Shown piece by piece: positions 6,455 through 14,104 of a stretch of DNA of 15,267 bases (its first letter is position 1; the number at the start of each line of letters is the position of its first letter). The stretch covers positions 1-15,267 of the forward strand of contig CAMWTG010000030.1 of assembly GCA_947177115.1 (NCBI GenBank), read 5' to 3'. Below the pieces are notes generated by a model. That model ran no database searches. It worked only from the letters and a program-made list of their open reading frames with translations, and was not told the origin of the DNA. Made by a program: the position numbers and the translations under genes. The stretch is from an uncultured Clostridia bacterium (GTDB taxonomy: Bacteria; Bacillota; Clostridia; Oscillospirales; Oscillospiraceae).

Positions 6455-7576
6455 TTATACCGGCCCGCTGCCTTGGATGAAGCGGGTGAGGATCACCGCC
6501 ACCTGTTCTCTTGTGGCGCTGCCGGACGGGGAAATAATGCCGGTGCTGATGCCGGTGATCAGGCCCCGCGCATTGGCCCAGCGGATGGGCTCCACAGCGT
6601 AGTCCGAGATGCTCTCCGCATCGGTATAAGCGGACAGGTCCGCCAGCAGCGAGACATCCTGGCCCAGATATCGGGCGTAACGGAAGAGGAACGCGGCCAT
6701 TTGCTCTCGGGTAATGGCATCCTCGGGCCGGAAAGAGCCGTCCTCATAGCCATTGACAATGCCATTGGCAGCGGCCCAGGCTACGGCGTTGGCATAGTAG
6801 GCATCCGAGGGAACATCGGTAAAGGAGGAAATCCCCGCTGCAGGAGAGCCTTCCATCCGGTAGAGAATAGTCACGATCATTCCCCGCGTGGTGGTGGCGG
6901 TGGGGCTGAAGGCAGTGGCGGAAGTGCCGTTCATCAGACCTGCCCGGTAGACGTACTCCACTGCGTCCCGGCACCAGTATCCCTCCGGCACATCGAGGAA
7001 GGGCAGAGGAGCGGCGGGGAGCTGAGGCACGGCAGGCTGGCCGGAGCCGGAATTAGAGCCGGAACCGGAACCGCCGCCGGAGGGCGTTTGACCGGAACCG
7101 CTTCCGGGAGCCTGATTGCCGCCGGAGGAGGGCTGACGGCTTTGGAGAGAGACGGGCCCGCTGCCCCGACAGGGCTGGAGGGACCGGTCCAGCAGGACCA
7201 GAGTCCCCTGCGCTGGCAGGGAAAAGTTTCCGCCGGCTGCCAGTGTGCCCAGATACAGGCTGCTCTCGCTGGTGAGGACGCCTTCCGGCGCGGTCATATA
7301 GACCGTAAGGAAGGTCGTGTCCCCCCGGACCTCCGTGCGGCACGATGGGACGTAGGCTCCGGGAACGCCGGAGACGAAGACGGCGTCAGGACAGGCGCCC
7401 TGCAGAGTCAGCTCCAGCTGGAGGGCATAGACCGTCTCTTCCAGACCCTCCAGGGTCAGGGAGGTGTTGTTTCCCTCCTGGCCGCAAATCAGGGTAGGAC
7501 TTCCCTGGGCCGCGGCTGCGGCCGGCATTGTCCAAAACAGACACAGAGCGGCCAGGATTGCAAAGATCCGTTTCAT
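6455..7576 (-). CDS. Secreted SLH-domain surface protein with cohesin-like N-terminal domain
   Basis: A 373-residue exported protein. A signal peptide (MKRIFAILAALCLFWTMPAAAAA, cleavage near residue 23) precedes a beta-rich domain of about 110 residues (28-135). Its strands (VYALQLELTL, TFLTVYMTAP, SLYLGTLAAGGNFSLP, GTLVLLDRSL) have the pattern of cohesin or cohesin-like folds; this resemblance is weak at sequence level. A Gly/Ser/Pro linker spans about 146-181, then three SLH repeats start near 191 (LPFLDVPEGYW), 250 (SSFTDVPSDAYYANAV) and 313, with TTRG and TREQ motifs. SLH triplets bind pyruvylated secondary cell-wall polymers. The gene starts 2 nt after the M60 peptidase stop with GGAGG inside the upstream coding end, so translation is coupled. 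I infer it anchors the peptidase, which has no SLH of its own. Confidence 0.9.
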   Translation of the reverse strand: MKRIFAILAALCLFWTMPAAAAAQGSPTLICGQEGNNTSLTLEGLEETVYALQLELTLQGACPDAVFVSGVPGAYVPSCRTEVRGDTTFLTVYMTAPEGVLTSESSLYLGTLAAGGNFSLPAQGTLVLLDRSLQPCRGSGPVSLQSRQPSSGGNQAPGSGSGQTPSGGGSGSGSNSGSGQPAVPQLPAAPLPFLDVPEGYWCRDAVEYVYRAGLMNGTSATAFSPTATTTRGMIVTILYRMEGSPAAGISSFTDVPSDAYYANAVAWAAANGIVNGYEDGSFRPEDAITREQMAAFLFRYARYLGQDVSLLADLSAYTDAESISDYAVEPIRWANARGLITGISTGIISPSGSATREQVAVILTRFIQGSGPV

Positions 7577-7578
7577 GT

Positions 7579-10500
7579 TCAGCCCTCCAATACCAGCTTG
7601 GGCAGGTCGCTCCCGCCGGGGCTGTCAGTCCACAGGGTTTCCGCCGTGAGACGCTTTCCGTCTGCGGCATCGGGCACATCGGTGCGGTAGCTCTGGATGC
7701 GCAGCTGGGCGGGCAGCAGGCTCTTGGGCGCGCAGCTGCTGACCTGGCCCTGCAGCTCCGCCTCCTTTTCCAGATTCGGGATAAAGAGGAAGATGCCATC
7801 GCTGATATCGCTGACCGCCCCATCCTCGGGGATCTCGGCGAAGAGCAGCAGCTTTCCATCCAGATCCCGGATGGTCTCCGTCTGCTTCACGACCTCATTG
7901 CCAGCCTCATCGCCGGTAAGAGTCGTGTCCACAAAGCGGCCCTGGATCTTGATCATCTGGTACACCGGGTCGCCCCGGTACGTACCGGCGATGACCAGCG
8001 TCCCGGCGGGGATCATCTCCTCCCCAGTGTCATAGGGCTTGTCCAGAAGTCCCACAAAGCCGCCCTCCAGGAAGGCCACATCGTCTCCCGCGTAGGTGAT
8101 CAGCTGGATGTCTCCATCGGCCATACCGGCGGGGATGCCGGTGATGGTGACGGTTTTGGCATCGTAAGTCCAGATGCGGGTGTCCGTCTCCGGCGCGCCG
8201 GGCTTCTGGAAATAGGAGAGGTAGCTGTTCTGATCATCCACCGCCTGATTCCCTGCGTCAAAGCTGCCGGAACGCGCGGTAACGGTCTTGCCGTCCTTTC
8301 CGGTGATGGCAACGGTGAAGCTGCCGGACAGGGGCCGCTGGCCGCCTGTGAGCTTGAAGCCGGAGACGGAGGTCTCCTCCGTCAGCTGGAAGGTGACGCT
8401 GTCATTGGACCGGCTCATGACGTAGCTGCCGGCGGGTACGGTCTTGTCGTAAGCCACCCGGACCTGGGGCGCTTCCGCCGTGGCAAAGCAGTTGCCCAGG
8501 GTATCGTAGGCGCGGGCGCTGTAGGTATAGGTCCGGTGGTTTGCTGAGCCTACGATGTCGGTATAGGAGGTCCCCATGGTGAAGCCGATGGATTCTCCAT
8601 CCCGGAGGATCTCATATCCCTGGACGGTCCCCTCGGTGACCGAGGGGGTGATGGTCAGATCGAAACCATTGTCCGGATGCTCTGCTGAGCGGGCCACCGT
8701 CAGGGAAACGGTCCCCTCTCCGGCGGCCTTGCCTGCCAGACGGTCCCTGCGGCTCTGGTCGCTGAGATACCAGACGGCCCGGTCCTCTTTGGGCTTTGAG
8801 GCCAGTACGGCGCGGGTGCTGTCGCTGAGGACCATGCCCCAGCGGGTAAAGAATTCCGTCAGGTCCCTGTCCGCAATGGCGGCAGCGGTGAGGGCCACTT
8901 TGTCCTGATAGGAGGAGGCGCCGTTGAAATAGGTCCCCGCCTTCCATGCCTTGAAGAAGCGGTTGTAGAAGTCCATGGGATCGTCTCCGCTGTCATAGGC
9001 CAGATGCAGCTGCCAGTATAGCCCCAGCTGGACGAAGACATCTCCGGAGTCGCCGGGATGGCCCTGGGCCGTCTTGGTGAAAATGGCGGCATATTTCCCG
9101 GACTTCTCCAGCCGGGAGGCGAAGGTGTTCGCCTCCCCGTCATAGGTCTGGACCATCAGGGCGTAGATGTTGTTGGTGATCTCGGCCTTGCCCAGCTTAT
9201 CCATGTTGTGGCCGATCTCGTGGGCGATGCCCCAGCCGAAGAGCCGGTTGGCCGAGGCGTTTTCCTCCAGGGCGCTGATGGGCTTGCCGCAGACCATACC
9301 GGCGCAGGAGCCGTATCCGATGCCGATATGGTTTCCAGCGGCGTACATGAAGGCCCCGGCGAACATCTGCATGCAGCGGATATTCTGGCGGGTCTGCATG
9401 CCGTTGCGCTCATAGGTGCCGTCAATGCCCTGGGTGGTCTTGCAGATGTGCATCACGTCCTCCCAGGCCAGGACGGACTGATACAGCGTCTCCGTCCGCT
9501 GTTCCCGGCTGGCTTGGGTCCCCAGGCCGGAGAGCACCGCGGCGGCGGGCAGGGAAAGCAGCACCGTGGGCGTGGCGATCTCCGTGACATTGAGACAGTT
9601 GGTTGCCTTGTCCGCGTTGCTGATCCGCTGCGCGGACACGTAAGCGGCCAGCTGGTCCGTGTAGGCGGCGATGGCCTCCCTGCGCTCCGCTTCGGAGAAG
9701 ATGTACCAATCGGACAGGTCCAGCATGGGGATGGCAGTCGCCTTGCGGACGTGGAGGGAGATCCCTTCGGGATTGGATCCGCTGTAGGTGAAATACAGGC
9801 TGCCGCCTCTGGGGGTGTTCTGGCTGCCGATCTGGGGCACGGTCAGCACGGTGCGCCCATTGCTCACCGTCCCCATGCTCTTCAGCCAGGTGTTGGCTTC
9901 GGCGTTGAACTGGCTTGCATAAACGGTAAGGGTCTCGCCCTGCGGGATGCCCTCGGCGTAAATGATCACTTCACTGCCGGCCCGGGCCGCCGCGCCCAGG
10001 GGCTGCAGCTCGCTGCCGCCCTGGCCGTAGGCCTTGCCGTCAGCCGCGCCGCTGCGGGAATCCACGCCCCGGAGGACCGCGCCGGAGGTTTTGCCGTTTT
10101 GCAGCAGCTCCTCCGCCAGCGCCAGCTGGTCATCCAGAGCGGAGGTGTACAGGTAGTAGTTCCGCTCGCTGCTGTTGAGCCGCTGGCGCAGGGCATCAAT
10201 GTCCGCCTGGGTGACGCCGGCTCTCAGCTGGGTACACAGCGGCGAGGTAAAGAGGGCCGCGATGTTGTCCGGCAGGCTTCTGGACTCGTCATACTCCATG
10301 AACATCAGCTCGGAACAGCTGACGGTCAGATAGTCCCGCTGCTCGGCGGCTACGCTGATTTTGACCACGTTTTTCAGTGCGCCGAAGGGCATGATGGCAA
10401 AACGGTCGGTGGACACGGAGCTGAAATTGGGAACGTTGGGCCACTTGTGGGCGCTGCCCGCGTCATCAGAGATGCCGGTGGCGGGATCGGGGATCACCTG

Positions 10501-12495
10501 GGTGCCGGGTCCGTCCAGGTTATCGCCCTCCTGCCATACCCGCACGCTGTAGGCCCGCAGGTAAGCCGGATAGCCGCCGTCCAGCCGGGGGACCCAGATG
10601 GCCGCGGAGAGATCCACCGGCTGGGTAAAGGTGCAGATGACATGCTCGTTTCTGGACCAGTTGCTGCTGGCGGTCCAGTGGGTCTGGAAATTACCATCGA
10701 TCATGTTCCGGGGGTCAAACGGTGCGGCGGAGGTGTAGGAACCGGCATGATAATTCCCCGCATCGGCCAGCCGGATATCCGCGATCATGCTGCTGTCCAG
10801 CAAGCCCTCGGTGGGGATGCCCGCCGGGCGGGAGTAGTCGGTGGCCTTGGGCGTGCCCTCGGCGGTGCGGGAGGGGCCGCTGCGGCCGATGCTGTTGCCC
10901 GCCACGATGTAGAGGGAATACTTGACGCCGTTGGTCAGGTCTGTAATGGTAGTGCCGATACTGGAAAGGGAGCTGCCCCACTGGCGGAAGGCGCTGTCGC
11001 TCTCCGCCCGATAGTAGACCTCATAGTAGGTAGCGGTCTTGACGGCCTTCCAGGAGACGCTGAGGCCGCCGTCCAGGGCGGTGACGCTGACCATGTCCGG
11101 CGCATCGGGGGCCTTGGAGGGCTGGGGCTCCGCTGCCACCTCAGTGGAGGGCTTGCCCTCCCACCCCTTGTCTACGGGGGTGACAGTGAAGAGATAGGTC
11201 TTCAGGTTATCCAGGCCCGTGACCTCCGCCTGGGGCACGTCCACCAGCAGGGAGCGTTTCTCCCCGCCGCTGCGGAGCCAGTAGTCCACCCGGTAGCCGG
11301 ACACGTTGGGCAGTTCGCCCCACCGCAGGCTTACCCGCCCATCGCCGGGGACGGCGGTAAGATTCTTGATCTCACTGTTGGGCTGGACAGGTTCCTCCGG
11401 CACAATGTCCCGGAGGAAACGGATGGATTCTACCGAGGCGTACTCGCCGCCCGCAGTTTGGGAAACGGAGATGGTAATCTCCTTTACCGCGACCCGGCGG
11501 CCCAGGGCGATAGTGATCACGCCTGTACCGGGGATGGCGCTGATGCCGTGGATGCCCGCGGGCAGGGTGTTGTCAAAGGGGATGTCATCAAAGCCGTCCT
11601 CGTGTTCCACATGGACCGTGCCAGACAGCACTTCGCCCTCGCCCTCGGGGGAGCGGATCTGGATCTCCGCCATTTCCACTGGGTTTTCCATGACGATCTG
11701 CAGCTCCGCCTGACCCTGGGGCGCGGACAGCATGACCGCCTGGCCGTCCTCCGCAAAGAGGTTGTCCAGGCTGCCGCTGACGATGGCGCCGCTGCTCAGG
11801 ATGACCTGCTCCACCGGCGGGTCAAGCAGGGCGGTGGAGAGCACCTCCCCGCCGTCTTTGGCGCGGGCGTTGCGGCTGACGCAGGCCAGGTCATAGATGT
11901 CAATGACCCCATCGCCGTTGAGGTCATACCGGGTCAGGTCTTCCGGGGCTGTGGAGCCCAGGGCGCTTGCCAGCAGGTCCTGGTCCAGCTGGTCCACCTG
12001 GCCGCTGCCGTCTACATCTCCCAGAGGGAAAGAGCCATCGCCGGTGCCCAGGATGACGTGTTGGTCATACTGGTCCAGAACAACGGCCTGACGGAAAGGC
12101 GCGAAGCCACGTCCGGTGAATTCCAGCACATAGCTGCCCCGGGGAAGGCTGCCCACGGCTACATCCAGATAGCCGGGCCAGTTTCCGCCGTTGAGGGCGC
12201 CGCCATCGGTGTTCCGGAGGGATACCGCCGCCGGATAGGCGCCCAGGCGGGCATCGGGGGCCTCCTGCGTCAGGGGCAGGCGGCCCAGGGAAACGCCCCC
12301 CTGGAACAGTTCTACGGCCACATCCCGCGCCCGGAGCGAGTCCAAGGATTGGGCGTAATCAATGCGGAGAGTGGCCGAAAGGGAACCTGATGCCCGGGAT
12401 TCGCTCCCGGTCTCCGCCGCCTCTGCGGCGGGCAGAAAGGAGGCCAGCATGGCCGCGGCAAGAAAAAGGGATAGGATTCGTTTTCGTATGTGCAT
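7579..12495 (-). CDS. Large secreted M60-family (mucinase-type) metallopeptidase with dockerin-like, FN3 and discoidin-like modules
   Basis: A 1638-residue exported protein. The start MHIRKRILSLFLAAAM (12495) is chosen over an upstream one because GAGGAG sits about eight bases before it and a signal peptide begins at once, with cleavage near AEA-AE. A dockerin-type EF-hand pair lies at about 159-212 (GDVDGSGQVD at 159, DLNGDGVID at 191). Two FN3 domains lie at about 375-460 and 461-555. A discoidin/F5-8C-like region (571-700) includes GNFQTHWTASSNWS. Then comes a gluzincin catalytic domain of about 935-1240 with H1092-E-I-G-H1096 and E1105 as third zinc ligand, the HExxH-8-E spacing of peptidase M60. 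The last 350 residues are beta-rich and unassigned. Known M60 enzymes cleave O-glycosylated mucin-type proteins; that substrate is inferred from the family and the carbohydrate-binding type modules. It lacks any wall anchor, which the next gene could supply. Confidence 0.9.
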   Translation of the reverse strand: MHIRKRILSLFLAAAMLASFLPAAEAAETGSESRASGSLSATLRIDYAQSLDSLRARDVAVELFQGGVSLGRLPLTQEAPDARLGAYPAAVSLRNTDGGALNGGNWPGYLDVAVGSLPRGSYVLEFTGRGFAPFRQAVVLDQYDQHVILGTGDGSFPLGDVDGSGQVDQLDQDLLASALGSTAPEDLTRYDLNGDGVIDIYDLACVSRNARAKDGGEVLSTALLDPPVEQVILSSGAIVSGSLDNLFAEDGQAVMLSAPQGQAELQIVMENPVEMAEIQIRSPEGEGEVLSGTVHVEHEDGFDDIPFDNTLPAGIHGISAIPGTGVITIALGRRVAVKEITISVSQTAGGEYASVESIRFLRDIVPEEPVQPNSEIKNLTAVPGDGRVSLRWGELPNVSGYRVDYWLRSGGEKRSLLVDVPQAEVTGLDNLKTYLFTVTPVDKGWEGKPSTEVAAEPQPSKAPDAPDMVSVTALDGGLSVSWKAVKTATYYEVYYRAESDSAFRQWGSSLSSIGTTITDLTNGVKYSLYIVAGNSIGRSGPSRTAEGTPKATDYSRPAGIPTEGLLDSSMIADIRLADAGNYHAGSYTSAAPFDPRNMIDGNFQTHWTASSNWSRNEHVICTFTQPVDLSAAIWVPRLDGGYPAYLRAYSVRVWQEGDNLDGPGTQVIPDPATGISDDAGSAHKWPNVPNFSSVSTDRFAIMPFGALKNVVKISVAAEQRDYLTVSCSELMFMEYDESRSLPDNIAALFTSPLCTQLRAGVTQADIDALRQRLNSSERNYYLYTSALDDQLALAEELLQNGKTSGAVLRGVDSRSGAADGKAYGQGGSELQPLGAAARAGSEVIIYAEGIPQGETLTVYASQFNAEANTWLKSMGTVSNGRTVLTVPQIGSQNTPRGGSLYFTYSGSNPEGISLHVRKATAIPMLDLSDWYIFSEAERREAIAAYTDQLAAYVSAQRISNADKATNCLNVTEIATPTVLLSLPAAAVLSGLGTQASREQRTETLYQSVLAWEDVMHICKTTQGIDGTYERNGMQTRQNIRCMQMFAGAFMYAAGNHIGIGYGSCAGMVCGKPISALEENASANRLFGWGIAHEIGHNMDKLGKAEITNNIYALMVQTYDGEANTFASRLEKSGKYAAIFTKTAQGHPGDSGDVFVQLGLYWQLHLAYDSGDDPMDFYNRFFKAWKAGTYFNGASSYQDKVALTAAAIADRDLTEFFTRWGMVLSDSTRAVLASKPKEDRAVWYLSDQSRRDRLAGKAAGEGTVSLTVARSAEHPDNGFDLTITPSVTEGTVQGYEILRDGESIGFTMGTSYTDIVGSANHRTYTYSARAYDTLGNCFATAEAPQVRVAYDKTVPAGSYVMSRSNDSVTFQLTEETSVSGFKLTGGQRPLSGSFTVAITGKDGKTVTARSGSFDAGNQAVDDQNSYLSYFQKPGAPETDTRIWTYDAKTVTITGIPAGMADGDIQLITYAGDDVAFLEGGFVGLLDKPYDTGEEMIPAGTLVIAGTYRGDPVYQMIKIQGRFVDTTLTGDEAGNEVVKQTETIRDLDGKLLLFAEIPEDGAVSDISDGIFLFIPNLEKEAELQGQVSSCAPKSLLPAQLRIQSYRTDVPDAADGKRLTAETLWTDSPGGSDLPKLVLEG

Positions 12496-12548
12496 AGGGA
12501 AGTCTCCTCTCGTTGACAATGGGGTATGTGGGATAAACAGCCAGGCCG

Positions 12549-12577
12549 ATTATACCAATTTCTCCCGCTTTTGACAA
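12549..12577 (-). promoter_or_regulatory. Promoter of the M60 peptidase / SLH operon
   Basis: On the minus strand TTGTCA (complement of 12572-12577), 17 bases, then TATAAT (complement of 12549-12554), preceded by TGG as an extended -10. Transcription would start near 12541, with a leader of about 46 nt carrying the GAGGAG ribosome binding site. Confidence 0.8.
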
Positions 12578-12623
12578 GAGGTTTTCCTTGACTGCTTTGG
12601 CGCGGGACAGGAAAAAGTGGTTC

Positions 12624-12652
12624 TTGACAAGGAAAGAGGGGCGGCATATAAT
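12624..12652 (+). promoter_or_regulatory. Consensus sigma-A promoter of the B12 cassette
   Basis: TTGACA (12624-12629) and TATAAT (12647-12652) with exactly 17 bases between: both hexamers are perfect. Such a strong promoter fits a transcript that is controlled downstream by a riboswitch. The start site would be near 12659. Confidence 0.88.
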
Positions 12653-12682
12653 AGGCGAAGGATCCCAAAGTAAATAGCGAGT

Positions 12683-12848
12683 GGTATACAGGTATGCCCC
12701 GGAAGGGGCGAGAGGGAAACAGGTGAGAATCCTGTGCAATGCCGTTGCTGTATGAGCGGAGCAGACTTCCATGATGTCACTGGGGCAGCCGCCCCGGGAA
12801 GGCGGAAGAATGCGATGGACGCTTGAGCCAGAATACCTGCCTGTATAT
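12683..12848 (+). ncRNA. Cobalamin riboswitch
   Basis: The leader carries the hallmarks of the B12 aptamer. A closing stem is formed by ACAGGTAT (about 12688-12695) and ATACCTG (12833-12839). The core motif GGGAAACAGGTGAGAATCC corresponds to the usual GGGAA..GGTG.AA..CC. A TGTCACTGGGG segment stands for the B12-box CCACTG, followed by GGGAAGGCGG and the 3' end AGCCAGAATACCTGCC. It lies between a consensus promoter and an intrinsic terminator, upstream of the DUF4430 and ECF genes. Binding of a cobalamin is expected to stop transcription. The exact ligand form (adenosyl- or aquo/methylcobalamin) is not decided from reading alone. Confidence 0.9.
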
Positions 12849-12860
12849 GACGCACAAAAG

Positions 12861-12879
12861 CCTCCTCGCGCATAGGAGG
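12861..12879 (+). promoter_or_regulatory. CCTCCT/AGGAGG hairpin in the riboswitch leader
   Basis: CCTCCT (12861-12866) can pair with AGGAGG (12874-12879) around seven bases, between the aptamer and the terminator. It is a candidate part of the expression platform. AGGAGG is also a Shine-Dalgarno-like sequence, four bases before an ATG at 12884 that is in frame with the DUF4430 gene, though I do not think that start is used. Confidence 0.4.
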
Positions 12880-12910
12880 GTGCATGGCAGGCGAGCGATC
12901 GCTTTTTTTT

Positions 12911-12936
12911 GCCGCGCCCTTGGGGGCGCGGCTTTT
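12911..12936 (+). terminator. Intrinsic terminator of the cobalamin riboswitch
   Basis: GCCGCGCCC (12911-12919) pairs with GGGCGCGGC (12924-12932) around TTGG and is followed by TTTT (12933-12936). A run of eight T (12903-12910) directly before it follows the short self-complementary AGCGATCGCT. Its position between aptamer and first gene makes it the likely regulated terminator. Confidence 0.8.
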
Positions 12937-12991
12937 GTGTTGCTTGCAGGGCCGAGGAAAACACAAAGAAGAAGCAAAGGAGACTGGAAAC

Positions 12992-13387
12992 ATGAAGAAA
13001 AATGGAAAACTGATTGGGGCTGTTGCCGCAGTGGTGGTGCTGGTTGCCTTATTCGCGGGGATCTGGTATGCCACCCGCCCCGCCGTCTCGCAGGGAGCCA
13101 AGACCATTACGGTGGAGGTGGTCCATAAGGACGAGAGCAAGAAGGAATTCACCTACCATACGGATGCGGAATACCTGGGCGAGGTGCTCCAGGCCGAGGG
13201 CCTGGTCAAGGGAGAACAGGGCGACTACGGTCTGTATATCAAGGAAGTGGACGGCGAGATGGCGGACTATGATACGGACGGCGCTTACTGGGCCTTCTAT
13301 CAGGGCGGCGAGTACGCCAGCTTGAGCGTGGATCAGACGCCGGTCCATGACGGGGACGCGTTTTCCCTGGTATACACGGTTGGATAA
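12992..13387 (+). CDS. Membrane-anchored DUF4430 (transcobalamin-like) protein
   Basis: A 131-residue protein. Residues 7-27 (LIGAVAAVVVLVALFAGIWYA) form an N-terminal membrane anchor or uncleaved signal; there is no lipobox Cys. The rest is one DUF4430 domain, the family related to the C-terminal domain of animal transcobalamin and intrinsic factor: TITVEVVHKDESKKEFTYHT, then EYLGEVLQAEGLV, the YGLYIKEVDG strand, DTDGAYWAFYQGGEYAS and a final DGDAFSLVYTVG. Outside the cell it probably captures corrinoids and hands them to the S component encoded next. The start has AAAGGAG (12976-12982) nine bases upstream. The gene is controlled by the cobalamin riboswitch and overlaps the next gene by 8 nt. 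Confidence 0.88.
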   Translation: MKKNGKLIGAVAAVVVLVALFAGIWYATRPAVSQGAKTITVEVVHKDESKKEFTYHTDAEYLGEVLQAEGLVKGEQGDYGLYIKEVDGEMADYDTDGAYWAFYQGGEYASLSVDQTPVHDGDAFSLVYTVG

Positions 13388-13901
13388 GCGGCGGCTGACG
13401 CTGGAGGAGATGGCGCTGTTCGGCATACTGGGCGGAATGACCTTCATGGCCAAGCTGGCAATGTCCGCGCTGCCCAACATTGAGCCGGTCTCTCTGCTGG
13501 TGATGCTTTTTGCCGTTACCTTCGGAAGGAAGGCGCTATATCCCATCTATGCCTACGTGCTGCTGGAATTCGTGCTGTACGGCATCAATCTCTGGAGCGT
13601 CAACTATCTCTATATCTGGCTGATCCTGGCGCTGTGCGCATGGCTGCTGCGGGGGATGACCAGCCCGCTGGGCTGGGCTCTGCTGTCCGGGGGGTTTGGC
13701 TTGTTCTTCGGGCTGCTCTGCGCGCCGGTCTACGCTTTTACCGGTGGCCCCGCCTTCGCGGTATCCTGGTGGATCAACGGGATCCCCTATGACCTGCTCC
13801 ACTGTGGAGGGAATTTTGCTATGGCGCTGGCGCTGTTCGCGCCGCTGCGGAAACTGATGGACAGGATGTACTGCGGGATGATCCGGAGAGCGGGTGTCTG
13901 A
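13380..13901 (+). CDS. ECF transporter S component, probable corrinoid uptake
   Basis: A 173-residue integral membrane protein with five to six hydrophobic helices (MALFGILGGMTFMAKLAM, PVSLLVMLFAVTFG, YPIYAYVLLEFVLYGI, YLYIWLILALCAWLL, and others) and the ECF S-component pattern A-L-x-x-I-L-G...LPNIEPV...GRKALYPIYA. The reading frame extends upstream to an ATG at 13347 inside the DUF4430 gene. I prefer the TTG at 13380, overlapping the DUF4430 stop by 8 nt, because it gives MDKRRLTLEEMALFGILGG, where S components usually begin; no strong ribosome binding site is seen for it. The B12 riboswitch and the transcobalamin-like neighbour point to cobalamin or a precursor as substrate. EcfA and EcfT are not in the window, so it probably shares a module encoded elsewhere. 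Confidence 0.85.
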   Translation: MDKRRLTLEEMALFGILGGMTFMAKLAMSALPNIEPVSLLVMLFAVTFGRKALYPIYAYVLLEFVLYGINLWSVNYLYIWLILALCAWLLRGMTSPLGWALLSGGFGLFFGLLCAPVYAFTGGPAFAVSWWINGIPYDLLHCGGNFAMALALFAPLRKLMDRMYCGMIRRAGV

Positions 13902-13924
13902 CTGCCTCATTTTGCAAAAATTAT

Positions 13925-13979
13925 ACCGCGCCCTATCCGCCGGACGGCACGATAAACCGTCCGGCGGATAGGGCGCGGT
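13925..13979. terminator. Perfect 23-bp hairpin downstream of the ECF gene
   Basis: A perfect 23-bp inverted repeat (13925-13947 with 13957-13979) around the nine-base loop CACGATAAA, starting 23 bases after the ECF stop. On the + strand no T-run follows; instead the A-tract AAAAATTATA precedes it, so on the minus strand the stem is followed by TATAATTTTTG. It should end the B12 cassette transcript and insulate the next gene, but by its tract it is built best for leftward transcripts. Confidence 0.7.
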
Positions 13980-14024
13980 GCGCTTCGGCAGGGGGCCGCC
14001 GGGTCGCGGAATCACTGGCGTTTC

Positions 14025-14051
14025 TTATTTTTCCGGCGGATCTGCCGATAA
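14025..14051 (+). promoter_or_regulatory. Sigma-28 / sigma-D-like promoter before the flagellin-like gene
   Basis: GCCGATAA (14044-14051) is identical to the -10 element of sigma-28 promoters. Exactly 11 bases upstream, TTATTTTT (14025-14032) matches five of eight positions of TAAAGTTT. The start would be near 14058, about 47 nt before the ATG. The -35 match is modest. Confidence 0.5.
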
Positions 14052-14104
14052 TACTACTAAATAGAGCCGTACGATAAGCGGCGGCGCGAAAGGAGGCGCT
14101 GGGA

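Noticed and set aside
6236..7690. A 484-codon open frame on the + strand
   Set aside because: Antisense to the SLH protein, whose three SLH repeats and signal peptide are clear.
9058..12390. A 1110-codon open frame on the + strand
   Set aside because: It is antisense to the M60 peptidase with its signal peptide and HEIGH site. It is Gly/His/Val-rich without domains, as expected for a GC-rich shadow.
12884..12991. Upstream in-frame ATG for the DUF4430 gene with AGGAGG four bases before
   Set aside because: It would translate through the riboswitch terminator and put 36 polar/Cys residues before a proper membrane anchor; the ATG at 12992 has normal spacing.
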